From Armillaria gallica (Eukaryota > Basidiomycota > Agaricomycetes > Agaricales > Physalacriaceae), in contig JBANDB010000015.1 in NCBI GenBank assembly GCA_037576215.1, forward strand, positions 2,338,060-2,402,059: 64,000 nt of DNA, read 5' to 3'. Under the pieces are notes generated by a model. It had not been told where the DNA came from and did not search any database. It saw only the letters and a program-made list of their open reading frames with translations. Shown piece by piece: positions 45,705 through 54,616 of the stretch. Within the stretch, counting starts at the first letter, position 1; every line of letters begins with the position of its first letter. The position numbers were made by a program, and so were the translations under genes.

Positions 45705-48101
45705 CTAGACGGCGCTCTCTTTTACCTCCTCAATCGTTGAGAGGCCTTCTTTCCTGTCCCAGTAGGTGTTTGCGCGTCGCAAAGACTCTGCTCGGGTTTG
45801 GGGCGCGCGGCAGTCTCGCTTGAAGTGGCCTTTCCTGCCACATCCGTAACATACCGTGTCCGCCGTGGCGACGTCGATGTTCATCGGCTGTCCGCGTCCT
45901 CCGTAAGTTGTCCCTGTCACTGGTCTGCTTACCGGTGCAGGGGCTTTGGTTTGACCGCCCTGTGTAGGCGCGGTTGTTTTCTGGAACTGTGGTCGTGCTG
46001 GTCCTGTCGTTCCTTCTGCCTGTTTGAGGCGCCAATTGAGGTCTATCCGAAGGAGTCGGGCTTTCCATGCCGGGTAGTCGACCGGTATATCTCCGTCCGA
46101 CGAGTATATCGTGTTTTTACTCGATTGTCGGGCGGCTTTCTTGATTTGGTGGAGCATTACCTGGTCGTTGTTTCGTACACCGGCAAAGTAAGCCAGTTCT
46201 TCGAATAGCTGGAAGAACCTGTCGCCGTCTTTGTGCTCCGATTGCTTGAGTCTTTCCCACTGCGCGTACTTGATCTGCGAGTCAGCGTCCTTCCAAAACC
46301 TGCTGTTGAGTTCCGTCTGGAACTCATCGTAGGTTGGATACTTCTGCTCGCCGTCATCTGTCTTCCCTATGACTTTGGCACATAACTGCCACCACCTTTC
46401 GGCTTCTCCTGCGAGTCGGGAAACACAGAAGACCACTCGGTGTGGGTGTTGTCGGAAATGCCGGTTGAAAACCTCGAAGTGTAGTTCGCACTTTAGGAAG
46501 AAGCGGGCGATGTCGTCTGAGTCCCCTGAGAAATCGTCGACTTCCTTTAGGATTTTTGGCTTGAAGTCGTCGTAGGGGGCTATCGCTCCAGCTTGCAATT
46601 CCCAAGGTATGGGCGGGTCCGGCATGTTCGGCGGTGCTGGGAATCGTGGAAGCATTACCTGTACTGGTGGTGCGGGAGGCGGCTGCGCGGGTTGCCCACC
46701 GCCTCCACCGCCTCCACCAGCTCCGTTAGCCCCAGCGAATGGTAGGTATCCGGGTGTGTACGTTCCTGGTGCCGCCATTCTTGTCGCATAGGCAAAGGTG
46801 TTAGTGACTCGGGGAGGCGCTACTGGGGGCTCATCTGGCATGGGTTCCTGAACCTCGATCTCTAGTGCGGCTTCTTCATAAACGGGCCATTCCTCGAGTA
46901 TGGCTTCTGGGTGCACACTGTTCCATAAGGCGCGAGTGTTCCGCTCCGCCTCATACTGCAGGATTTCGTCTGCCGGCAGACCTCGGTTCCTCTTCATAAA
47001 ATAATCGTTCCCGGCTGGGGTCTCTCCCCAGATTCGGGAAAACGGTAATTCAAAGGCGAAATAGTTATAAATGTTCAAATATGTTGCTTGCCTTAATATA
47101 ACGGGAGTAGGGACTGTGGGGTCATCGTCTGTTTGGTTATAGAAATTGATGGCGTCAGTTAGCGTCATCATCACTGGGGTAGTAGGGGCTGTTGTTGCGC
47201 GTCTGCTCGGAGGTCGACTCAGGGATTCCATCGATCGTGAGTCGGAACGGGGTAGGGGGGCGTGTTGTTCGCGGGTTAACGACGGTGGTCGACTCGCTAA
47301 GCTCGAGCTCCGGCCGTGGCTGGTTTCGGAGTGATTCGGCGAGTCGCTCCCAAGCACTTGCTCGAGGGGGACGGTTCCCGGACCTTCTTGGCTGTGCTCG
47401 CCAACCGCTTCGCCTTGGTGGTGCGGGGTTAGAGGGTCCGGCGACTGGTTCCTCGACGTGTACAGGCTCGAGTGTCGACTCGCTTGGCTGTACGGGGACG
47501 TCCCACGTGGTAAGGGTAACACCGTACCTTCCGATGGGTACGCGGTACTCGGGTGATGGGGCGTTGCGTGTCGGGAAGAAGGCGCTGTACGGGATGTCGT
47601 AGTTATCCCAGAACTCTGCGGTAGTAATGTCGGCTGTGGGTGGTGCAACATGACGCCTGCTAATCCCTGGACCGTAATCGGCTGCTGGGATGTTGGGTCC
47701 TCTGTTGCGGCCCACGCTGTGTCGCCTCCTATTGGTGGTGACTCGGGTGTCCGTGCTGGGTGAGGGAGTTCGAGGGACAAGCGAGGCATAGTAGGCAGCG
47801 GGATGCTCGGCGGTGATGTCGACATCGGCCGGGGTCCTTCCGGGAGGGGTAACAGGTTGTCTCTCCGGGATGACGGGAGGAGCCTGCTCAGAAACGTCCT
47901 CCTCCGTGTCGTTGATTCCTGGCCTAGCGAACTGGTCGATTGGGATCGGGCGTCGCGGTATGGGTGCGAAGAGTCGGGGTGGCTGCTGCTCGAGCGGGAT
48001 GCCATTTGTATTATCTGTAATGACTGAGGGGGATGTTCGATGCTCCTCTTCTCGTTGTCGGAGCCGTAATTGTCTTGTCCTATAGCGGAACCTGACTGCA
48101 A
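45705..48101 (-). CDS. Gag polyprotein of the chromovirus
   Basis: Open for 798 codons. The confidently gag-like part begins at MMTLTDAINFYNQTDDDP (47171). It continues NYFAFELPFSRIWGETPAGN, DFSGDSDDIARFFLKCELHF and WERLKQSEHKDGDRFFQLFE (retrotransposon gag capsid region), and ends in a CCHC zinc knuckle, CYGCGRKGHFKRDC. The first 310 or so codons are Ser/Pro/Thr/His-rich and overlap the extra ORF in another frame, so the real start may be 47171 or 47168. The stop TAG at 45705 is followed by pol in the -1 frame. Confidence 0.8.
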   Translation of the reverse strand: MQSGSAIGQDNYGSDNEKRSIEHPPQSLQIIQMASRSSSSHPDSSHPYRDARSQSTSSLGQESTTRRRTFLSRLLPSSRRDNLLPLPEGPRPMSTSPPSIPLPTMPRLSLELPHPARTPESPPIGGDTAWAATEDPTSQQPITVQGLAGVMLHHPQPTLLPQSSGITTTSRTAPSSRHATPHHPSTAYPSEGTVLPLPRGTSPYSQASRHSSLYTSRNQSPDPLTPHHQGEAVGEHSQEGPGTVPLEQVLGSDSPNHSETSHGRSSSLASRPPSLTREQHAPLPRSDSRSMESLSRPPSRRATTAPTTPVMMTLTDAINFYNQTDDDPTVPTPVILRQATYLNIYNYFAFELPFSRIWGETPAGNDYFMKRNRGLPADEILQYEAERNTRALWNSVHPEAILEEWPVYEEAALEIEVQEPMPDEPPVAPPRVTNTFAYATRMAAPGTYTPGYLPFAGANGAGGGGGGGGQPAQPPPAPPVQVMLPRFPAPPNMPDPPIPWELQAGAIAPYDDFKPKILKEVDDFSGDSDDIARFFLKCELHFEVFNRHFRQHPHRVVFCVSRLAGEAERWWQLCAKVIGKTDDGEQKYPTYDEFQTELNSRFWKDADSQIKYAQWERLKQSEHKDGDRFFQLFEELAYFAGVRNNDQVMLHQIKKAARQSSKNTIYSSDGDIPVDYPAWKARLLRIDLNWRLKQAEGTTGPARPQFQKTTAPTQGGQTKAPAPVSRPVTGTTYGGRGQPMNIDVATADTVCYGCGRKGHFKRDCRAPQTRAESLRRANTYWDRKEGLSTIEEVKESAV

Positions 48102-48180
48102 GAATGAGGGCGATGGAGACGAGAGTGGCGCTTGGTATTCCTAGTGCGATTGCTATAATCCGAGCGTCGTCGTTCTCCAT
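47155..48180 (-). CDS. Extra chromovirus ORF with N-terminal membrane segment, overlapping gag frame
   Basis: 341 codons from the first ATG of the predicted transcript, about 29 nt after the primer-binding site. It starts MENDDARIIAIALGIPSATL and continues VSIALILAVRF, a single hydrophobic segment of about 22 residues followed by a very basic RYRTRQLRLRQR stretch, as in a signal anchor. The rest is Pro/Arg/Glu/Thr-rich with no recognised domain (blocks GPNIPAADYGPGISRRHV, FWDNYDIPYSAFFPTR). Its stop (47155) overlaps two in-frame gag ATGs (47171 and 47168), suggesting coupled reinitiation. Either this frame or the overlapping N-terminal gag frame could be a chance opening. Position and the TM segment favour this one. 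Confidence 0.5.
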   Translation of the reverse strand: MENDDARIIAIALGIPSATLVSIALILAVRFRYRTRQLRLRQREEEHRTSPSVITDNTNGIPLEQQPPRLFAPIPRRPIPIDQFARPGINDTEEDVSEQAPPVIPERQPVTPPGRTPADVDITAEHPAAYYASLVPRTPSPSTDTRVTTNRRRHSVGRNRGPNIPAADYGPGISRRHVAPPTADITTAEFWDNYDIPYSAFFPTRNAPSPEYRVPIGRYGVTLTTWDVPVQPSESTLEPVHVEEPVAGPSNPAPPRRSGWRAQPRRSGNRPPRASAWERLAESLRNQPRPELELSESTTVVNPRTTRPPTPFRLTIDGIPESTSEQTRNNSPYYPSDDDAN

Positions 48181-48208
48181 GAAGGTTCTGATGCAAAATC
48201 AGTAAAGC

Positions 48209-48221
48209 AGCTTTGAGCTAA
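48209..48221 (-). promoter_or_regulatory. Self-complementary primer-binding site
   Basis: TTAGCTCAAAGCT lies one base inside the 5' LTR end. It does not begin TGG as tRNA-primed sites do. It is the exact 13-nt reverse complement of AGCTTTGAGCTAA inside the LTR (minus-strand 48382-48370). This is the arrangement of Tf1/sushi-type self-priming elements, where the mRNA 5' end primes reverse transcription. Confidence 0.65.
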
Positions 48222-48410
48222 TTGTAAGACCCGAACTCCAACCAAAAGGTGAATAGATCGGCTGTATCGCGTTCGTACAGTCACCGTCTAGCCCTTGTGG
48301 ATGATTGGCGCTCGAAGACTCACTTTAGGAGCTCTTAGCAGAGTGGGGAGTGTTCGGTATGAATAAACTTTAGCTCAAAGCTAGGGAAATACAGGCTTTG
48401 AGTAAACTAC

Positions 48411-48417
48411 TTATATA
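48411..48417 (-). promoter_or_regulatory. LTR TATA box
   Basis: TATATAA on the minus strand, about 29 nt before 48382. That base is the start of AGCTTTGAGCTAA, the sequence complementary to the primer-binding site, so it is the predicted transcription start. Confidence 0.6.
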
Positions 48418-48670
48418 CTAAAGTCAAGGTCCGTAAACGGTACTAAGATGAGGCTATCGTGTTAGAAAGTGAATAAGCCAAGTACACGATAGCCGAGAAA
48501 TAAGAGGTGCTCAAGGCGTGCTAAGTCGTATTGAGTACGTGTCGCATATTCGTTGGTCGAATGTGACGTGTGGAGTACGTGTTGCGTACATGTCGACCGA
48601 GTGTGACGTGTTAGCGATGTGAAGATTTATGAAGGCTCCCCGGGAGTCGCGGATCTAAAGATAGTGAGTC

Positions 48671-48703
48671 ATCTTATCTTATCTGTCGAAGATAAGATAA
48701 GAT
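48671..48703. promoter_or_regulatory. Palindromic GATA-site cluster in U3
   Basis: ATCTTATCTTATCT followed by a four- to five-base loop and AGATAAGATAAGAT: four HGATAR-type sites as two inverted pairs, upstream of the predicted start. Fungal GATA factors (AreA/Nit2, WC, SRE classes) bind such sites. Regulation of this element by them is inference. Confidence 0.5.
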
Positions 48704-48735
48704 GTAAGAAAAAATGAATAAATCGTAACAGATAG

Positions 48736-51062
48736 TTTACAATATCATTGTGGTTTTTCTTTTTGTAGATTGAGCACATCCATCCTGTGTTAAAATCTGT
48801 GCTTTCTATTACACCATATTCTTCAATATCATTAAAGACTTTTGTTAAGGCTTTAACTATGTTGAAGGCAGGTTTTCCTGCTAGTTTATCTTCTCTGTAG
48901 TGGATGACAAGTGTTTTTGGTAATTCATTTGGAAGGCCATCAATTCCAGCTGCTACATCATTTGCTGATATAGCGATTGCTTCCTGGACTTGGATCTGTT
49001 GTGTATTTTTTCCAAGTTTTTGTTTTTGGACTTCTGAAATTTTGTTTTTGAGATTCTGTGTAACTTTTGTTATTATTTTATTGTGATTTTCTTCTTCTAT
49101 TATGGGTATATCTGTTGATTGTATATCATTATGATAGTTTCTAGCAATTTCTACCATTTCTGATGTTTTTGTTTTGTATATTGGATTTTCAGCAGGTGAG
49201 TTTGGTTCTTTTAGCTCATATATTGTATCTCTCGGTCTTTTAGATTTATTAAGATTAATCCAGTATTTACTTATTGTTTCACCATGTAGATGGTTTTGTA
49301 CTCTAGATTTTGTGTTTTTTGTATTGTATCTTTGTTTCTGAAGTTCTATGATGCGTTCTTGAAGTAGTGCAGCTGATAGTGTCTTTTCTTCGTAATTGAT
49401 ATTGTCATTATTCAAGGTGTGATCTAGCTACCCTTCCAGTTGCATAATTTTTTGTGTCAATTTAGGTGTTGCTTTACGTGCAAAGATTCTAATTTTTTGT
49501 ATCATCTGATCTTTAAATTCTTTATAGAGTGTTTGCATGTTTCTAGTTTCTGTACGTTCATTAAATTCTAATTTTTCTATCTGTGATTCCAGTTCCAAGC
49601 CAAGGTCTTGGATTTCTTTCATTAACTTTTTATTTTTTAGTAAATATAGTGGCATTGTCCATCTTCCCCGGCCAATGTATGGGGCTTTAAGGTCTATGAG
49701 TTCTACAGTGACTAGTTTATGGTCTGTTGGAATATGGGTGGCTTTTATACTCCAGTTGCGGCATGAGGATGTGAGTTCACTTGCAGTATATATACGATCT
49801 ATTCTTGACTGAGATCCAGTGGATAGTTGCATAAATGTAAATGCTATTGATGTTGGGTTTGTTTCTCGCCATCCATCTTTTAATTGGAGAAGACTTTTTA
49901 ATTCTGAGAGTGCTTGTGTTGCACCTGTGTTGTCTCTGTGACATGGTAGTCTATCAATCATGTCTTCTACAATGTTTGTGTCTCCCAGCATAAAGTCTGG
50001 GATTGGAAGATTTTTCTCATTCCAGATTTGTAGTAGGCTCTCCCAGAATTGTTTGTTTTCAGTTGGATCATTTGGTGCATATATGATTAATATTGAAATC
50101 GTAAGTGTATGATGCCATGGAAGCCTTATCATTATTGCTCTTCCTGGAATGATTTCATAATAGTCAACATTTTGGGTATTTGTTATTTCTTTGTTCAGTA
50201 CAATTGCAACTCCTTTTGCATTTGGTTGTTGTGGGTCAGCAGAATGGTATATATGCATGCGTTTACTATAGATGTTGTGGATATCTTCCACATGCTCATT
50301 TGTTAGGTGTGTTTCTTGAAGTGCTAGTACTCCGATTTTCTCATCTCGGAGAATTTCATTTACTTGTTTCCATTTGTTTTTTTCGTGTCGTATATTGTTA
50401 TGCCCTCTTCCTTTAATGTTTAGTGAGGCAATTTTAATACTAGCACGAGTATTCTTTTTTATTTTATCTGTTGTATTCTTTGTAGCTATTTTGAAGTTGT
50501 ATTGTGATTGTTGGTTTCCTTGACTTTGTATATTGTTTCCAGTGTTTGATAGTTCTGTATGCTGGTTTGAACTTATTATTTGTGAGGTTGAATTGTTTGT
50601 TTAGTGATATGATTGATTGTTGTTAAGATGTAGTTCCTTTATTGTAGGACACGATTGTTCCTCATTTCTACTTGTGTCAATGTTTCCATTGTTATTTTGT
50701 AGATTATTTTCAGAGCGTGATAGCTCTACTGAAGAGTATAGTGACATCTCCGGTGAGTTATACATTCTAGTGTTACCACTATTCTGTATTTGCTCGGTTT
50801 TATCTTGGGTATAATTCTCAGGATCTATTGCGCTTCTATATATCTTGTGACATACTGCCGACTCAATTTCTTCTGAGGTATATAATTTAGATAGGGTTTG
50901 CCTGTCGCCTATCTCTCCCGTTTCTTCATTAGAATTGGAACAGACAGGGATATTCTCAGTCCCTCGGGAATGGGAAAGGTGTATTCCATGACCAGTTTGT
51001 TGCACCATTTGCAATAAGAGTTTAGAAGTAGTGATGTTTGTAGTAGTGTTTGTAGTTGGCAT
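48736..51062 (-). pseudogene. LINE coding region, part 1: N-terminal region, APE endonuclease, start of RT
   Basis: Reads from MPTTNTTTN (51062), a polar, low-complexity N-terminal part. The endonuclease follows: IKIASLNIKGRG, VLALQETHL, FMLGDTNIVED, SRIDRIYTA and PTDHKLVTVEL, which are the APE-type catalytic motifs (N, E, D.N, D..H). Then comes the start of RT (AGIDGLPNELPK, GWMCSIYKKKNHNDIVNY), where the LTR element is inserted. In-frame stops are TAA 50601 and TAG 49428. The frame is the same as in part 2 after subtracting the insertion and one target duplication. Confidence 0.8.
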
Positions 51063-51240
51063 TTACAGGTCTAGCGTCACAACTAGCAACTTTAGCTAAG
51101 CCTGGGGAAGATTTTAGCTGGACTGCAGCTCGGTATATCCCAGACTAAATAGTCTACCGTTTGTTTCTATTTCATTCCAATATCCAGTAGTTAGGTGTTG
51201 GAATTTATTTTCTACTCTTATTGAAATAGATATAAGGTAG

Positions 51241-51506
51241 CACTGCATGATGGCTTTGATATGTGAGGCTGAAATATTGAAATTGAAAGATATTTATTTT
51301 TAGCTAGTTTTTAGCCTAAAATATCAAAGAGATATGCACAATATCTTTTCTATATTTGTGATTTTATCCAATTTTGAGGAGATTTCCACAAATATAGAAA
51401 AGATATTGTGCATATCTCTTTGATATTTTAGGCTAAAAACCAGCTAAAAATAAATATCTTTCAATTTCAATATTTCAGCCTCACATATCAAAGCCATCAT
51501 GCAGTG
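51241..51506. mobile_element. Snap-back MITE, 266 bp
   Basis: Left arm 51241-51360 and right arm 51387-51506 are 120-nt inverted repeats with one mismatch by eye and a 26-nt loop. Ends are CACTG...CAGTG, flanked by the 3-bp duplication TAG (51238-51240, 51507-51509). A CACTG end with a 3-bp duplication is close to the CACTA pattern, so non-autonomous CACTA-like is inferred. Near-perfect arms imply youth. Confidence 0.85.
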
Positions 51507-51556
51507 TAGAGGTTTTGTTTTGTATTATATTGTTTTGCCTTTTAGAGTTATTTCTT

Positions 51557-52189
51557 ATGACCTGATGCTTTGGTTTAATTTATTAGGTATATTTCCAGAT
51601 TTCTGTATATCACATTTATTTTATTGTTTTGTGTTTTCTAATTGAGTGTCTATTTGTTGTTTCATATAATACTGGTTTATTTTGACAGTTATAATACTAG
51701 GTTTTCTTTATAGTTTATTTGTGATTGCAGGTTGAATTTATCTAGTTATGGTTATTTATCATTTATGTGTCATATCAGGGGTTCTTATAGAGGTTATATA
51801 TGAGCTATGTGTTGCGGTATGGAATGTGTTACTAGGTGCTGTTTATGTTTTCTATCTAGCTTGCTGATTTGTCATTGTTATGTGGTTGTCAAGAGATTTA
51901 CATAGGTCTATTGTATTCAACATGTTGTAATATAAGGGTCTATTATAAGAGTGCTAGTTAGTTTCTCTCCCCTTTTCCCTATTTATATATGTGTATTATT
52001 ATTTTGGCCAATACTGAAGTGTGACTTTGCTGAAGTCACTCGGCAATAGCGGTGCAACTTAGTTCAGCTTGACTGGCATGGCATGCGGCTTTACGCTGAG
52101 TTATTGAACCACTACCCCATATAGTCTAAATTGGATCTGATAGCATGGATATGGTACCTGTACGACAGTATCTGTACAACCATATTATA
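51557..52189. other. AT-rich spacer, nothing recognised
   Basis: No ORF or recognisable repeat beyond low-complexity AT runs. Confidence 0.4.
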
Positions 52190-53000
52190 CAGTGATGGTG
52201 TGGAGCTCTAATTGTGTCACCAGATGGTCTTGGATTTCCTTCTTTGATCACTATTTTTATTTTATTTTATTTTATTTTATTATTTTTAGTTATGCCAAGA
52301 AGTTTACAGAGTTATTTTTGGTTATGCTAGGAAGTTTCTAGGGTTAAGTCACAGGCCATGTGCTGCGGTGTAGGTGTGTCATCCATTGTTATTCAATTTT
52401 TCTTCTTTAGTCATCCCTTATCGGGAGTAGGTTGATGCCGAGGTTTACAGGGGTCAGGTTCCAGATTGGCGTGTTGTGATATACATTGCATCACCAGATG
52501 GTTTTGGATTCTCTTCTTTGATCGCTGTTTTTATTTTTATTTTTAGTTATGCTAATAAGTTTACAGGGTTAAGTCGCAGGCCATGTGCTACAGTGTAGGT
52601 GTGTCATCCATTGTTATTCAATTTTTCTTCTTTAGTCATCCCTTATCAGGAGTAGATTGATGCCAAGATTTATGGGGGTCAGGTTCCAGATTGGCATGTT
52701 GTGATATAGATTGCATCACCAGATGGTTTTGGATTCTCTTCTTTGATCGCCATTTTTATTTTTATTTTTAGTTATGCTAATAAGTTTACGGGGTTAAGTC
52801 GCAGGCCATGTGCTGCGGTGTAGGTGTGTCATCCATCATTATTCAATTTTTCTTCTTTAGTCATCCCTTATCAGGAGTAGGTTGATGCCGAGCTTTACAG
52901 GGGTCAGGTTCCAGATTAGCATGTTGTGATATAGATTGCATCATCAGATGGTTTTGGGTTCTCTTTAATCGCCATTTTATTTTGTCAATGGTGCCAGGGG
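52190..53000. repeat. Tandem repeat, about 225-bp unit
   Basis: Units begin at GTTATGCTA 52321, 52546 and 52771, with a partial leading unit from about 52190 and a decayed trailing unit to 53080. Each holds AGTCGCAGGCCATGTGCT, TTCTTTAGTCATCCCTTATC and CACCAGATGGTTTTGGATTC, followed by TTTTA-rich runs. A TTTTA microsatellite expands the first unit (52256-52290). Confidence 0.8.
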
Positions 53001-53700
53001 ATTTATGGAGGTTCGGTCCCCGCTTACGTGTTGTGGCATAAATTCTGTCACCAGGCACTGCTAGATTTTCTTCTCTGGGTTCAACAGACATGATTGTTTT
53101 ATTGGTTTCTCGCTTATGAGAGTGTTTCTGGGTATTAGCGTTATAGCATTATATTTTGATTTATTATTAAAGTGGTCATTATGTATTGGTTTCTGGCCCT
53201 GCATTGTATTGGCCTTTATAAGCACAATGGTGTGGCCTTTCTTCATTACATTGTTCAGCTTCTGCCTATTCCTTGCCTCAGTCGTCTTATTTCATTCTTG
53301 TCATCGATTGATTTCGCAACTATGCCTGCCAGTACCCTTTGGATTATGCAGGTCTGGGGGTTATTCCTCATGGTACGTCATTTGCTTGTGGTGGTGTTTA
53401 TGACGATGCTTATCTTGGTTTTGTATTGTTAGATTTGGTATACCGCATTCCAGTATATGCTTTCTCCAGAGTCTGCTGCTACATCACTTGATTCTGATCC
53501 TGCCACCGTTGTTCCTCCGGTATCTGATCTGTCTCCTACTCTTACTCCTGTCTCTATTATCACCGGAGATGCCTATCTTTCTCGTTCAGATGGGTTTCAT
53601 GAGGAGGATAGGGTCATCTTGGTGTCTAGGCTAAGGCGTCCAGCTCAGACAATTAGGTTGGGGGGGTGTGTGAGGAGTGACACGATTTCTGGTATCGGGC

Positions 53701-54616
53701 TAGTGTACAGCCCGGGTAGCCCGGGTCATGCCGGGTTGCCGGGTCGGGTGCCTGCCGGGTTGGGCTCGGGTCAGAGATTTGAGACCCGGGGTATACCCGG
53801 TTCACCTGGATGACCTGGCTGTATTACTAATGTGTCACAAAAAACATCAAGTCATTTGGCTGAGTTGTTGTAACTGCTGTCTCTGATTATTTTGGAGGGT
53901 CCGTGGATGTTCAAATCTCGCACCAACCAAAAATTTGGGCTCATGGCAGAGGTTATGATGCACTCGGATGTCTAGGGTTGCGCACGAAACCTCCAAGGGG
54001 GGTAACTTACCGTTTCTTACCGACCCCTCCCCAAGGGGGCTGTTTTGATACAGTAATTTACTGTTACTTACCTATCACGTGCGAAATCACATGATGGACA
54101 CGCGGCAACTGCAAATTTTTTTTCCAGGATGTCCGTGTTCGTGTTTTAGGACATTTTCTTTGTCGATGATGCTATAAGTGATCTGAACATATTGCATATT
54201 CACTCCTGCACCACGTATGCAGAATATACATGTAATTGTATTGAATTTTTATGCTTATCAGGCAGTCACATGATGTGTAAGTTACCTCGACGGAAAACCC
54301 CTCCAGCGAGGGGAGGTAACTTACCAGTAATAAACCCAAGTGTAACGAAACCTAGGTTTCGTGCGCTACCCTACGGATGTCCAAAATCAGTCTTCGGGAG
54401 GTGCAAGTGCATCATAAAGCATGCGCTAGGTAAAATAATTCAATTTCATGTATTAAAAATTTAATTCTCTATCTATTTAAATTAATCCGGGTCGGGTGAC
54501 CCGGTAACCCGTGTGACCCATAGCTTACCCATGACCCGCGTGACGGGTACGGGTTTTTTCCGGGTTCGGGTCGGGTCAGAAAATTCAGACCCGGACCCGA
54601 CCCGGGCTGTTCACTA
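53701..54616. mobile_element. hAT-like non-autonomous element (outer)
   Basis: Terminal inverted repeats TAGTGTACAGCCCGGGT and TAGTGAACAGCCCGGGT (one mismatch) are bounded by the 8-bp duplication TATCGGGC (53693-53700 and 54617-54624). Subterminal regions are packed with CGGGT units on both sides. Size is 916 bp including the nested 401-bp element and its duplication. No transposase is present. Confidence 0.85.
53973..54373. mobile_element. hAT-like MITE nested inside the outer one
   Basis: Ends TAGGGTTGCGCACGAAACCT and TAGGGTAGCGCACGAAACCT (inverted) are flanked by the 8-bp duplication CGGATGTC (53965-53972 and 54374-54381). A second inverted pair, GGTAACTTAC/GTAAGTTACC, lies inside. 401 bp, no ORF. 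Confidence 0.85.

Larger units (their letters stand above)
39374..48730 (-). mobile_element. Ty3/gypsy chromovirus (LTR retrotransposon), complete with two LTRs
   Basis: Two 508-bp LTRs starting TG and ending CA look identical by eye. They are flanked by the 5-bp duplication GATAG (39369-39373 and 48731-48735). The internal region on the minus strand carries an extra ORF, gag, and pol in the order protease, RT, RNase H, integrase, chromodomain. It is GC-richer than the LINE it interrupts. The identical LTRs imply a very recent insertion, yet pol carries two single-base deletions. Confidence 0.95.
48223..48730 (-). repeat. 5' LTR of the chromovirus
   Basis: 508 bp. In the sense (minus) direction it starts TGTTACG and ends CTTACA. 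U3 features are the GATA palindrome (48671-48703), two about 40-bp tandem units starting GAGTACGTGT (48533-48612), an 11-bp hairpin around 48452-48494, and a TATA box at 48411-48417. Confidence 0.95.
36138..51546 (-). mobile_element. Tad1/I-type LINE retrotransposon, interrupted by a chromovirus
   Basis: Minus-strand non-LTR element, strongly AT-rich. It ends 3' in poly(A) (12 T at 36138-36149 on the plus strand). Domain order is N-terminal region, APE endonuclease, reverse transcriptase, RNase H and a C-terminal Cys/His segment. A candidate target duplication, GTTATTTCTT, occurs at 36130-36139 and 51547-51556. In this AT-rich DNA it is only tentative, so the 5' end could instead be nearer 51100. 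A 9,357-bp LTR element sits inside the reverse transcriptase. If the 5' end is right, a MITE lies in the 5' leader. Confidence 0.75.

Noticed and set aside
40994..48085. Several plus-strand frames of 60-136 codons inside the chromovirus
   Set aside because: All lie opposite gag-pol or the extra ORF and carry no motif.
52190..53000. CRISPR-like array
   Set aside because: The unit is 225 bp without alternating spacers, and this is eukaryotic DNA.
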